From positions 248,001 through 312,000 of the forward strand of contig NZ_JBICTU010000003.1 in the NCBI RefSeq assembly GCF_043197795.1: 64,000 nt of DNA, in the 5' to 3' direction. The notes beneath the pieces are model-generated. The model was not told the origin of the DNA. It saw only the letters and a list, made by a program, of their open reading frames with translations, and searched no databases. The DNA comes from Sphaerisporangium sp040649355 (GTDB taxonomy: Bacteria > Actinomycetota > Actinomycetes > Streptosporangiales > Streptosporangiaceae). Shown here piece after piece: positions 56,614-64,000 of the stretch. The position numbers were made by a program, and so were the translations under genes. Positions within the stretch are counted from its first letter, which is position 1, and every line of letters starts with the position of its first letter.

Positions 56614-59517
56614 TCAGTCACAGGTGGGGCTCGGGGGCTGCTGCGCGTAGAGGCGGCCGCACTGGCGGATCACGACCTGCTGCCCGGCCGGGTTCACGGT
56701 GACCAGCAGGATCGGACGGTCGAGGGCGTGCCGCCCGTCGGGGGCGCCGTGCAGCTTCACCAGCCCGCTGTCGCCGTCGATCTCCTCCAGCTTCTCCAGC
56801 GCCAGCAGCACGCCTCCCCGTTCGACCACGTCCGGCCGCCCGTCGGCCGTCGAGGGGCCTCCCTGGCCGGAGAACGCCACCTGGGCCGCCCGCATGAGCG
56901 CCTCCGCCGCGTCCTGCGCCTGCACCGCGTACTCCTTGGACGGCTGCTGGGTCCCGGCCAGCTTCTGCATGCCGAGCGAGGTGACCAGCGCGTCGAACTT
57001 CTGGAAGAAGTCGGTCCTGAACTGCCGGGGCACGGACGCCCAGGCGCTCGGCGACGCCAGCGCGACGTAGGTGACCCGCACGCGGTTGTTGCGGCCGAGT
57101 TGCGGCTCGTGGTCGTTGACGTACTGGGTGATGTCGTCGTTGGCCATGACCGTCAGCTGGTGGCACTGCGACTTGGCGATCGCGTCGACGAAGGCCCCGA
57201 ACTGCGCGGTCCGCCCGGCGTAGTAGACCAGGTCGGGCTTCTCCGGCCGGGTGCACACCTCGGTGACCTTCTCCTCCAGACCGGCCGCGTTGGTGTACCC
57301 GACCGACGTCGCCCCCTTGCCGAAGGCGCGGACGAACCTGGCGCCGAGGTCCCTGCTGAACAGGTCGCTCAGCATGGTGTCGGTGAAGACCGCCGCCGTG
57401 CGGGCGGGCGGGATGCCCTGCGCGGGGAGGCCCTCGCGCGCCCAGCGCGCGGCCACGGTGGCCAGCAGGCTGTTCGGGGTGGCCAACGGGAAGAAGGAGG
57501 GGACGTAGGCGTCGCCGCTCTGGCGGCGTCCGAGATCGTCGAACGTCGCGGTGGTGCTGATCAGCGGGATGGCCTTGCGGGCGAGAAGCTGGATCGCGGT
57601 CTGCACCTGCTGCCTGCTCTCACCCAGCCCGACCACGCCGATGACGGTCGGATCGTCCTGGATCCTGCGCAGCGCCTCCTTGGCGACGTCCTCGGCGAAG
57701 CGGAAGTCGGCTCCCGCGTTCGCGATGAGGATCCGCATCTGCAGCTTGCTGCCGTCGCCGCTGTTGTCGATCAGCTTGCGCTGCTCCAGGGCGAGGCCGG
57801 CGAGCTCGCCGTGGATGTCGGTGATCGGATCGGCGGCGCCGGCCGACGACCTCCCCGTGGTGGTGAGCTTCCCGAAGTAGATCACCGTCGCGTACGGATG
57901 GCCGGAGGAGAGGATGGCGCGGTTCTGCTCGTCGATCACCCCGAGCATGCGGGAGAGGTGCGCGTCGAAGACGAAGTCGCCGTCGCCGATGCCGATGCAC
58001 TCGCCGGTGGAGGCGCGCCAGATGCCGGGGCCGCAGTTGGTGGTGGCCGACGCCAGCACGCGGACGAACGACAGGGAGACCAGCGCCGTCACCACCAGCC
58101 ACGGCAGGACCGGATGCGCCAGCGCGGGACGCCGCCGCCCGCGGACCGGAACGTTGATCTTCTCAAGGATCGGGGCGTCCTTGGCCTCCATCTCGATCCG
58201 CAGCACGCGGTGGGATCCCACGGCGCGGTCCCTGGCCAGCTCCGCGCCCCACCGCTGCCACAGCTCCTCGGTGAGCTCGGGGCGTCCCGCCATCACGGGA
58301 GCGCGGACGGCGGAGGGCGTCCCGGAGGACGGGCCCCCGGCGCCGCCCGGGCCGGTCACGACGACGAGCAGCGGGTCGGGCAGGCACGTGGCGGCCCGTA
58401 CCTCCTCGATGCGCGTGACCAGGCGGGTGACGCCACCGTCCACCAGCAGGACGGGATAGGACGTGCGGGCCCACGCGACCCGCCGCCAGACCTTCCACAG
58501 CCGCCGCTCGTACCCCTGCCGGAGATCTTCGAGGAAGGCGTTCACCAGCAGGTGCTCGATGCCCTCGTTGGCCTGGACGGCCTCCTGCCTCTTGCGGTCC
58601 TCGGCGGACCCGGCCTCGTACAGGGGGACGGCCTCGGCGCGGCCCCGCGCCTGGAGCAGGCGCACGGCGAACCCCGTGATGTCGTGCGGCTGGTTCCTGC
58701 GCTGCCCCGGCATGAGGTAGGGCTGGCGGCGGAACCACATGTAGCGGCGGCGCCCGGCCCAGCTGCGGGACATCAGCAGCACGTGCAGCGACCCGATGAC
58801 CGGTCCCGCGAGGATCGCGCACACCCCGAACAGGGTGGTGAGCTGGTCGGCCCACCCCGCGCCCAGCAGGGCGGTGGCGGCGGCCCACGCGGGCAGCGGG
58901 CCCTCGGAGTAGGCCCGCACGTTGGCCCAGAAGTTCCGCCGATCCTGGCCCGTGCCCGCCCGGATCTGCCTGCGGCGCTGCCGGACGGCCCTCTTCACCC
59001 CGTCGTGGAGCCGGTCGGGCTCGTCGTCGGTCACCTGGAGGTCGAGCAGCCACAGCACCTGCGCGAACAGGGGGAACCGCAGGTGCGCCTCACCGGGCGG
59101 GGCGACGGCGGCGAGGTCCCGCGTGGCCTGCCGCAGCTGCGTCACCAGCGCGGCGTACGGCGGCGTGTGGCGCTCCCGGACGGGCGGCGCGACCTCCTCC
59201 ACGTCCAGCGTGGGGCCGAGGTGGGCGAACGGGGTGCCGTCGCACCGCGCTTCCAGGGCCTGGGTGACGGAGGTCGTCGCGGTGTACGGCCCGGTGACCC
59301 AGAGGACCGGCACCGGCAGGTCCCCGTTCCGCCAGGTGGGGCGGACGCGCATCTGGTCGAAGACGCGCAGGAACTCGCGGATGCCCTCGTGCCGCCGTCG
59401 GTAGCTCTCGTCGGGGTCGTGTTTCGAGATCACACCGATGTCGCCGGGGGGCGGGGAGATCGGCGCCGGGGCGACCGGGTCTCCCGGGAACGGGGAGGAA
59501 GGCACTGCTGAGGTCAC
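56614..59517 (-). CDS. Membrane receptor-like protein: degenerate P-loop module fused to a periplasmic-binding fold
   Basis: 967 residues from GTG 59517 (GGAG 9 nt upstream); the frame continues upstream without support. The N-terminal ~440 residues are cytoplasmic with two membrane segments near 205-250, and start with 'PVLWVTGPYTATTSVTQALE', which sits where a Walker A (GxxxxGKS) would be, but the Lys is lost. A further helix near residue 470 (PWLVVTALVSLSFVRVLA) leads to an extracytoplasmic type I periplasmic-binding domain ('VIGVVGLGESRQQVQTAIQLLARKAIPLISTTATFDDL', 'DLVYYAGRTAQFGAFVDAI'), as in Leu/Ile/Val receptors. It may sense a ligand outside and signal inwards, since no ABC transporter genes adjoin. 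Confidence 0.8.
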   Translation of the reverse strand: MTSAVPSSPFPGDPVAPAPISPPPGDIGVISKHDPDESYRRRHEGIREFLRVFDQMRVRPTWRNGDLPVPVLWVTGPYTATTSVTQALEARCDGTPFAHLGPTLDVEEVAPPVRERHTPPYAALVTQLRQATRDLAAVAPPGEAHLRFPLFAQVLWLLDLQVTDDEPDRLHDGVKRAVRQRRRQIRAGTGQDRRNFWANVRAYSEGPLPAWAAATALLGAGWADQLTTLFGVCAILAGPVIGSLHVLLMSRSWAGRRRYMWFRRQPYLMPGQRRNQPHDITGFAVRLLQARGRAEAVPLYEAGSAEDRKRQEAVQANEGIEHLLVNAFLEDLRQGYERRLWKVWRRVAWARTSYPVLLVDGGVTRLVTRIEEVRAATCLPDPLLVVVTGPGGAGGPSSGTPSAVRAPVMAGRPELTEELWQRWGAELARDRAVGSHRVLRIEMEAKDAPILEKINVPVRGRRRPALAHPVLPWLVVTALVSLSFVRVLASATTNCGPGIWRASTGECIGIGDGDFVFDAHLSRMLGVIDEQNRAILSSGHPYATVIYFGKLTTTGRSSAGAADPITDIHGELAGLALEQRKLIDNSGDGSKLQMRILIANAGADFRFAEDVAKEALRRIQDDPTVIGVVGLGESRQQVQTAIQLLARKAIPLISTTATFDDLGRRQSGDAYVPSFFPLATPNSLLATVAARWAREGLPAQGIPPARTAAVFTDTMLSDLFSRDLGARFVRAFGKGATSVGYTNAAGLEEKVTEVCTRPEKPDLVYYAGRTAQFGAFVDAIAKSQCHQLTVMANDDITQYVNDHEPQLGRNNRVRVTYVALASPSAWASVPRQFRTDFFQKFDALVTSLGMQKLAGTQQPSKEYAVQAQDAAEALMRAAQVAFSGQGGPSTADGRPDVVERGGVLLALEKLEEIDGDSGLVKLHGAPDGRHALDRPILLVTVNPAGQQVVIRQCGRLYAQQPPSPTCD

Positions 59518-59805
59518 TTCGGTCTGCTCCGGATCGACAGGGGCTTGTCGGGCTCGCTTTCCGGCGTTCTGAAAGAATGGATATGAGTGGTTTCCACTGG
59601 TTTTGGGGATGCCTGATTCCGTGTGGAGTGACCCCCCATGATCGGTCTTTGTGCATATGGGTGGATATGCAGGGCGTCGCTCTGTCCAGCATAGGTCGCA
59701 AGGCAAGCCGGCGGGGGTTCGGTCGCCTTATTCGCGGGTGGAACGCTCGCCTTTGATTTCGCGCGTCCGTTATTACCGCAATACCAATGCCGAAATGTCG
59801 GCGTA

Positions 59806-60312
59806 TCAGAGGTCGCGGCGCATGCAGGCCCGGGGCCAGCGGTCCAGGCCGTGCGCGGCCTCCTTACGGCGCAGGGCGCGCAGCCCCGGTGTCAGCTCGG
59901 CGTCGTCGAGGTACCAGAACCCGCAGCGCTCGTAGTACGGGGCGTTCCACGGCACCCGCGTGAACGTGATCAGGGTGAGGGCGGGAATGCCCTCGTCCCT
60001 GGCGTAGGCCGCGGCGTGCTCGATGAGCGAGCGGCCCATGCCGTGACGCGCCGAGGCCGGATGCACGGAGACCTGTTCCAGGTGGAGGCTGCCGTCGATC
60101 ACATCCGCGATGAGGTAGGCGACCGGCCGGTTGCCGGAGTCGGCCTTCACCCACGCCCGCCCGGCGCGCTGGTAGCCGGCCAGGACGTCGAGGGGGAGGG
60201 GCTCGTCGGCGGCGATCGCCGGCATGCCGATGTCGTCGAAGGCCAGCCCGGCCGCACGCTCGATGTCCTGGAGGAGGGAAAGCTCGTCGATGCCGGCCAC
60301 ACGGATGCTCAT
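59806..60312 (-). CDS. GNAT family N-acetyltransferase
   Basis: 168 residues from ATG 60312. 'ELSLLQDIERAAGLAFDDIGMP', motif A 'LEQVSVHPASARHGMGRSLIEHAAAYAR' with the RHGMGRS CoA loop, and 'ITFTRVPWNAPYYERCGFWYL'. A complete small acetyltransferase. The ATG overlaps the stop of the DUF397 gene (ATGA), which makes an HTH-DUF397-GNAT operon on the minus strand. Confidence 0.9.
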   Translation of the reverse strand: MSIRVAGIDELSLLQDIERAAGLAFDDIGMPAIAADEPLPLDVLAGYQRAGRAWVKADSGNRPVAYLIADVIDGSLHLEQVSVHPASARHGMGRSLIEHAAAYARDEGIPALTLITFTRVPWNAPYYERCGFWYLDDAELTPGLRALRRKEAAHGLDRWPRACMRRDL

Positions 60313-60638
60313 CGCGTCATTGTCGCCGGAGCGGAGCCCGGTGAACAGTCGTTATCCGTCTCGCGAGATGACCGGCCCTGGCGGGCGTCGCGGGCGGGCG
60401 GGCGTGACGGGGGCCTTGCCGAGGGGAAGCGCCGCCCTGTGGGCGGACATTTCCCTTTTTTCATGCTATTGATAAATAAAGACCATTGGGTGGGAGGGAA
60501 AATCAGGGCAGGGCCGCCGGGATCCTTGGAGTCGCGCACGGCGATCGAACCGGGAAGGTTGCTCGCCACCTCGACGCAGTGGCCGCCGTTGTCACCGCTG
60601 AAGGTTGATTTGCACCACTGCGCCATGCTTAAGTCCAT
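60309..60638 (-). CDS. DUF397 protein with aberrant C-terminal extension
   Basis: 109 residues. Residues 1-55 are a normal DUF397 ('AQWCKSTFSGDNGGHCVEVASN', 'SIAVRDSKDPGGPALIFP'). After 'FINSMKKGK', where the family normally ends with an acidic KDGEFD-like tail, it runs on for ~45 Arg/Pro/Ser-rich residues to overlap the GNAT start. A low-GC patch with an A6 run lies at this point, so loss of the native stop by frameshift is likely. Start ATG 60638 overlaps the HTH gene end; ATG 60626 is an alternative. Confidence 0.75.
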   Translation of the reverse strand: MDLSMAQWCKSTFSGDNGGHCVEVASNLPGSIAVRDSKDPGGPALIFPPTQWSLFINSMKKGKCPPTGRRFPSARPPSRPPARDARQGRSSRETDNDCSPGSAPATMTR

Positions 60639-61456
60639 TTGTCCGCTGCTTCCTTTATCACCTTGAGCGAGAGGGACTGTGGGTAGGCCTCGGACCTGAT
60701 GGCGTCGTAGCGAGTGGTGAGCGATGCGATCACGTTTCGCTCATTCATCGTACGGCCATCCGGAATTGAATCCACATATACCGTATAAGGTGTGCCTCGC
60801 TGTTCGGCTATAACAAAACCGGCAAGCAGCCCGGGGATCGCCTCCGCGTCGAAGGGGACGATCTGGATGGTCACCTTCGGGTGCCGGGCGATTTCGAGAA
60901 GGTACTCCAGCTGCGCGCGCATCACCTCGGCGCCGCCGATGGGCCGGCGAAGGACTCCCTCGTCGATCAGGCTGAGGATCGCGGGCGGGCTCTCCTGGGA
61001 CAGGATGTGCCTGCGCTGCATGCGGCCCCTGACCCGCTCCTCCACCTCCTCGGGCGGGCTGCCGGGGGCGCGCGAGAAGACCCGCCTGGCATACGGCTCG
61101 ATCTGGAAGATGCCGGGGACCAGCAGTGGATCCCATGCCTGGAGCGCCGTCGCCCGGCGCTCCTCGACGGTCCAGTCGCGGAAGTGGTCGGGAACCGGGG
61201 GAGGGGGCGGCCAGCCTTCGAGGTGGAGGGTGGCGAGCACCCCGTCGAGGCCGAAGACGGCGTCGCAGCGCTTGGCGAAATCGTCGCTGGGAGTGCGCTT
61301 GAGGTTCTCGACGGCGCCGACGAGGCTGCCGGAGAAGCCGATGCGGTGGCCGAGCTGACCCTGGGTGAGCTTCGCGAGAAGGCGGTGGCGCTGGAGCTCG
61401 TACGCGAAACGGGCGCGCGCGGATTCCTCAGGGTTGATTTTCGTCATATGCGGCAT
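60629..61456 (-). CDS. Helix-turn-helix regulator with DUF5753 (second copy)
   Basis: 275 residues from ATG 61456 with GAGGAG 6 nt upstream. HTH about residues 15-70 ('LQRHRLLAKLTQGQLGHRIGFSGSLVGAVENLKRTP'), DUF5753 after it ('DHFRDWTVEERRATALQAWDPLLVPGIFQIEPYARRVF', 'SLIDEGVLRRPIGGAEVMRAQLEYL', 'QIVPFDAEAIPGLLAGFV'). Pairs with the DUF397 gene it overlaps. A strong palindrome lies upstream at 61510-61533 and is its probable operator. Confidence 0.9.
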   Translation of the reverse strand: MPHMTKINPEESARARFAYELQRHRLLAKLTQGQLGHRIGFSGSLVGAVENLKRTPSDDFAKRCDAVFGLDGVLATLHLEGWPPPPPVPDHFRDWTVEERRATALQAWDPLLVPGIFQIEPYARRVFSRAPGSPPEEVEERVRGRMQRRHILSQESPPAILSLIDEGVLRRPIGGAEVMRAQLEYLLEIARHPKVTIQIVPFDAEAIPGLLAGFVIAEQRGTPYTVYVDSIPDGRTMNERNVIASLTTRYDAIRSEAYPQSLSLKVIKEAADKWT

Positions 61457-61896
61457 TTCAAACTCCTCGCTCCGGCCTCCGGGGATGTCGCGGCAGGCGA
61501 CGACCGTTCCATGTAGGAGACAACTCCTACATGTAGCTATTCGGCTACTCAAGGTAATGGACGTTGACGAATTCGGCCGCTCCTTGTGCGCGAAAGCGCG
61601 GGACGCGGCCGGCGGGGCCTTGACTCGCTCGAATCCTCGCGCCGTCAGGGTGTGCGGAGCGTCACCTTTCGAATCCATCGAGACCCCAAGGCCGTCGCGC
61701 CATAACAAGAGCGCATCGGCCCAGGTGAGCGGCGTGCGGGGGGCGGGTGCCCCATGTCGGATCTCTCCCCGCGGGGTGCGGAATGATCTCTTAATGACAC
61801 CAGATCGGCAGAAATGATGACGAGACGGGCGTCAGTCAGTAAGGCTCACAGCTACGCCCCGCGTTCTTTGGGGATTCGGTCATCGGGACGCCAGGC
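61457..61896. promoter_or_regulatory. Divergent region with a 10-bp perfect inverted repeat
   Basis: 440 bp without a supported gene. CATGTAGGAG-ACAA-CTCCTACATG (61510-61533) is perfect, and its right arm is extended by the overlapping palindrome CTACATGTAG (61527-61536). A smaller GTAGC/GCTAC repeat follows at 61533-61548. This is likely the operator of the HTH gene on the left. Confidence 0.6.
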
Positions 61897-62907
61897 ATGG
61901 GAGGGCGAGTGTTGGTGCCTCGTTCGAGCCACGGGTTCTCACCGGCCGTGGCGGCGTCCCTGAGCCAGGCCGATCGAGGGCTTCGCGCGCGCATGGGGAA
62001 CCATCACGCCCTGTTCGACTACTGGCGCTACGCCATGAGCGTGATCTGCGGCGTGGACGCGTTCTACGTGGGGTTCTACCGGGAAGGCCGGAAGATCGTC
62101 TACCCGTACACCTTCGACGACACCATCGCCTTCAAGAGGTACATCCCCCCTGAGGTCTTCGGGTACGGGCCGAAGGGGCAGGCCGCGTGGATCCTGGAAC
62201 ACCGCCGCCCGTACACCTTCGCCATGGACACCGGCCTGCTGCTGCATCGCGGCGTATCGTTCGGCGACGAGGAGCGGGTCTCGGCCGACGCCATCACGAT
62301 CCCGCTGTTCGAGACCAGGACCGGCGTCCCGCAGGTGATCGGCCTCGCGTCCATCCAGACCTACAAGAGCAACGCCTACACCGACGAGCACGTGCGGGCG
62401 TTCGAGTGGACGGCGAGGTCCGTCATGACGGTGCTGGCGCGGGAGCGGGAGGACGACCTCAACCGCAGGGAACTGGCGGTTCCCGTGGACGGCGGGGCGG
62501 AGAACGACCAGCCCTCGGTCGCCGAGGTGGTCCAGGACGTCTCGGAGCTCCTCGCCGGCCTCCACGCCAGGATCTGCGTGCTCGAAGAGGCCGTCCCGAT
62601 CGGCGAGCGCGGGCTGGCGCGCCTGGTCGCGGAACTAAGGCAGCAGTGCGAGCAGGGGCAGACCAAGACGATGGACATCATCTCGCGGCCGTCGGTCCAC
62701 GCCGAGAACCTCCTCAACTCGCTGTCCTCCAAGGAAAGGGAGATCGCCTTTCTGATCGCCCGTGGAGGCATGACGAACAAGGAGATCGCCGCCCGCGTTT
62801 TCGTCACCGAATCCACCATCAAAGGACACGTCTCCCGGATATTGCGCAAACTCGGGGTCGAGCAGCGTTCGGGTATCGCGGCGAGGCTGGAGCATTTCTT
62901 CGACTAG
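61897..62907 (+). CDS. GAF-type LuxR transcriptional regulator
   Basis: Up to 336 residues; GTG 61915 with GGGAGGG 9 nt upstream may be the real start. Residues about 30-185 form a GAF-like sensor domain ('HALFDYWRYAMSVICGVDAFYVGFYREGRKIVYPYTFDD', 'AITIPLFETRTGVPQVIGLASIQTYKSNAYTDEHVRAFEW'). The end is a LuxR HTH ('LSSKEREIAFLIARGGMTNKEIAARVFVTESTIKGHVSRILRKLGV'). No receiver domain. Ligand unknown. Starts 440 bp from the divergent HTH gene. Confidence 0.9.
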   Translation: MGGRVLVPRSSHGFSPAVAASLSQADRGLRARMGNHHALFDYWRYAMSVICGVDAFYVGFYREGRKIVYPYTFDDTIAFKRYIPPEVFGYGPKGQAAWILEHRRPYTFAMDTGLLLHRGVSFGDEERVSADAITIPLFETRTGVPQVIGLASIQTYKSNAYTDEHVRAFEWTARSVMTVLAREREDDLNRRELAVPVDGGAENDQPSVAEVVQDVSELLAGLHARICVLEEAVPIGERGLARLVAELRQQCEQGQTKTMDIISRPSVHAENLLNSLSSKEREIAFLIARGGMTNKEIAARVFVTESTIKGHVSRILRKLGVEQRSGIAARLEHFFD

Positions 62908-63001
62908 CGGCACCACCGGCGGGCACGGGAGACGCCCCACCGGACGACCCGGGGATCGGGGCATCGGCCACGTACACGTTTGTTGCCTTCGGGATGCAAT
63001 A

Positions 63002-63019
63002 AACGTGCAGCTGCACGTT
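63002..63019. promoter_or_regulatory. 18-bp perfect palindrome
   Basis: AACGTGCAGCTGCACGTT, in the 285-bp gap (62908-63192) between the GAF-LuxR gene and the small membrane protein. It contains the same GTGCA half-site seen six times at 5309-5380. Probable operator. Confidence 0.55.
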
Positions 63020-63192
63020 CGAGGGACGTGCTTGCGGCTTTCCCCGGACCGTATTCGGCTATTCCGTCACCCACGGTTCACAGGAGTTCACCCGCTGAGC
63101 GCGGGTAGTACTAAGTACTGGCGCCCACCCGCAGAAAACCCCTCCTAGATGGGTGCGCTTTCGCAGATCCGTACAGATATTGTCCTTATGTC

Positions 63193-63795
63193 ATGAGGGA
63201 GGGCATTGCCCGTACCTGGCGGCATTCCAGTGAGCGGCGGTCGCGCGAAGTCGTACGCGGTACGGGCGCAGGCAAGGAGCCGGCTTTGGAGGGGTTGACC
63301 ATCGCCATCCTCGCGATCATGCTGTTTTCCGGAATCATGTTCTCCTGGAGGAACCGCCAGGAGAGCGACGCGCTGGAGTCCGTCGCCGGCGATTTCCCGC
63401 TCACTCCGGAAAGGGCAGCAGAGATCGTGGCGGGGGCCGGTCTGACGACGTGGGAAAGAATGGCGGGGAGAACCGCGAAGGTCGTACCGACCGTGGACGG
63501 GCTGCGGTTCGCGTTCGCGTGCAGGGCGGGAGTGATGGAATTCGAGGTGGGAGGCCTGCCGGGCTCGGAGGGCTGCCGGGTGACCGGCCGCGCCGAGCAT
63601 GTAGCCGGCATCCGGCTTCCCGCGGTGGGAGGCCTCGGCGCGTCCTCCTCCACCAACGTTCTCTCCATGAAGATGGGAATGCCGTGTCACCCGGCGAAGC
63701 TGCTCCGGCGCCGCGAGCGGGTGTTCCGCGCTCTCTCGCGGGCGGCGCAGGGGCGGGCCGAGCGCGCCGACGCCGGCGAGGTGAGCCGGCGCTGA
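63193..63795 (+). CDS. Hypothetical single-pass membrane protein
   Basis: 200 residues from ATG 63193 (no clear ribosome binding site). A basic N-terminus is followed by one membrane helix (LTIAILAIMLFSGIMFSW) and a ~140-residue soluble part with two beta-rich stretches ('VPTVDGLRFAFACRAGVMEFEVGGL', 'CRVTGRAEHVAGI'). No known family recognised. Ends before a strong inverted repeat. Confidence 0.6.
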   Translation: MREGIARTWRHSSERRSREVVRGTGAGKEPALEGLTIAILAIMLFSGIMFSWRNRQESDALESVAGDFPLTPERAAEIVAGAGLTTWERMAGRTAKVVPTVDGLRFAFACRAGVMEFEVGGLPGSEGCRVTGRAEHVAGIRLPAVGGLGASSSTNVLSMKMGMPCHPAKLLRRRERVFRALSRAAQGRAERADAGEVSRR

Positions 63796-63806
63796 GCCTC
63801 CTTGAG

Positions 63807-63858
63807 GTCGTACGTCCGTTTCGTCGCCAGGCGGGGGGTGACGAAACGGACGTACGAC
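63807..63858. terminator. Perfect 19-bp inverted repeat between convergent genes
   Basis: GTCGTACGTCCGTTTCGTC (63807-63825) pairs perfectly with 63840-63858 across a 14-nt G-rich loop. Located between the stops of the membrane protein and the minus-strand partial gene, so it is probably a bidirectional terminator. Confidence 0.8.
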
Positions 63859-63891
63859 GGGATTTCATGGCCGGAGGCCCGTGCGGGAGGT

Positions 63892-64000
63892 TCAGTCGCG
63901 GGTGATGCGGACGTCCACGACCGCGGACCGGCCCGACTCGACGGCGCTCAGCCCGCGTCGCAGGGCGGAGACCAGATCGGCGCGGTCGGTGACGGTCTCG
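63892..64000 (-). CDS. C-terminus of a minus-strand gene, perhaps a thiamine-diphosphate enzyme (partial)
   Basis: The last 35 codons read 'TVTDRADLVSALRRGLSAVESGRSAVVDVRITRD' in part. The pattern 'V-DL..AL.....AV..GR.AVVDV.V' is common at the end of acetolactate-synthase-like enzymes. The fragment is too short to be sure; the gene starts outside the window. Confidence 0.5.
   Translation of the reverse strand, partial: ETVTDRADLVSALRRGLSAVESGRSAVVDVRITRD

Noticed and set aside
56200..59511. 1103-codon plus-strand frame opposite the receptor-like protein
   Set aside because: Shadow frame; the minus strand has membrane helices and a recognisable binding fold.
1..64000. tRNA or rRNA genes, insertion sequences, phage genes, integrase/attachment sites
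   Set aside because: I scanned for cloverleaf TTCGAnTC arms next to acceptor stems, transposase or integrase proteins and terminal inverted repeats and saw none that held up.

Overview
The window is about 70% GC DNA with GTG/TTG starts, GTGA/TTGA/ATGA stop-start overlaps, and families typical of filamentous actinomycetes: HTH/DUF397 pairs, a cvnABCD conservon, a RHH/Fic-like module, a cobalamin riboswitch and a terpene cluster. The mix fits Streptosporangiales (a relative of Streptosporangium, Nonomuraea or Microbispora), but I cannot fix the genus. There is no rRNA, tRNA, CRISPR array, IS element or phage gene. Both ends cut genes: a penicillin acylase at the left and what looks like a thiamine-diphosphate enzyme at the right.

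Layout. 1-14.9 kb: mixed housekeeping and regulatory genes (helicase-associated protein, ATPase/HTH/DUF397 set, histidine phosphatase with an F420-type oxidoreductase, HD protein, ArsR-SRPBCC fusion, a secreted repeat protein, an APH-like kinase with an acetyltransferase, a Fic-type toxin-antitoxin pair). 14.9-18.9 kb: a complete conservon. 19.1-25.9 kb: a terpenoid locus with a P450, a class I terpene synthase and a class II cyclase on the minus strand in one overlapping operon. Facing it on the plus strand is a decayed phyH/phosphotriesterase junction followed by an intact P450. 26-30 kb: a cobalamin riboswitch controlling a corrinoid ABC importer, with the salvage enzyme CbiZ at the end. 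30-34.2 kb: a VapBC remnant, then hyuB and hyuA. 34.2-37.5 kb: a Ser/Thr kinase coupled to a membrane pseudo-protease with a TPR and a zinc ribbon. 37.8-47.4 kb: a response regulator without an adjacent kinase, a DUF6421-SDR-threonine aldolase operon, DUF305/DUF3105 genes, alanine dehydrogenase and an unusual SecD-head/excalibur membrane protein. 47.4-51.5 kb: a lone xanthine dehydrogenase large subunit divergent from a PucR regulator. 51.5-53 kb: a 43-residue secreted peptide gene divergent from an HTH-TPR regulator. 53-56 kb: CopC and a CopD-CtaG fusion. 56-64 kb: a stand-alone histidine-kinase-type ATPase, a receptor-like protein with a degenerate P-loop, a second HTH/DUF397 set, a GAF-LuxR regulator and a small membrane protein.

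The best candidates for something undescribed are: (1) the secreted peptide with its HTH-TPR receptor candidate at 51.5-53.0 kb, which looks like RRNPP-type peptide signalling; (2) the terpenoid operon, whose class II cyclase carries a DxDTT variant of the acid motif; (3) a CAAGCGCTTG palindrome immediately upstream of three unrelated catabolic-type genes, suggesting one TetR-like regulon; (4) the kinase/pseudo-protease pair. A genome-wide habit also shows: in-frame minisatellites of 15-39 bp at the N-termini or linkers of many genes, two of them repeating a potential start codon in several units.
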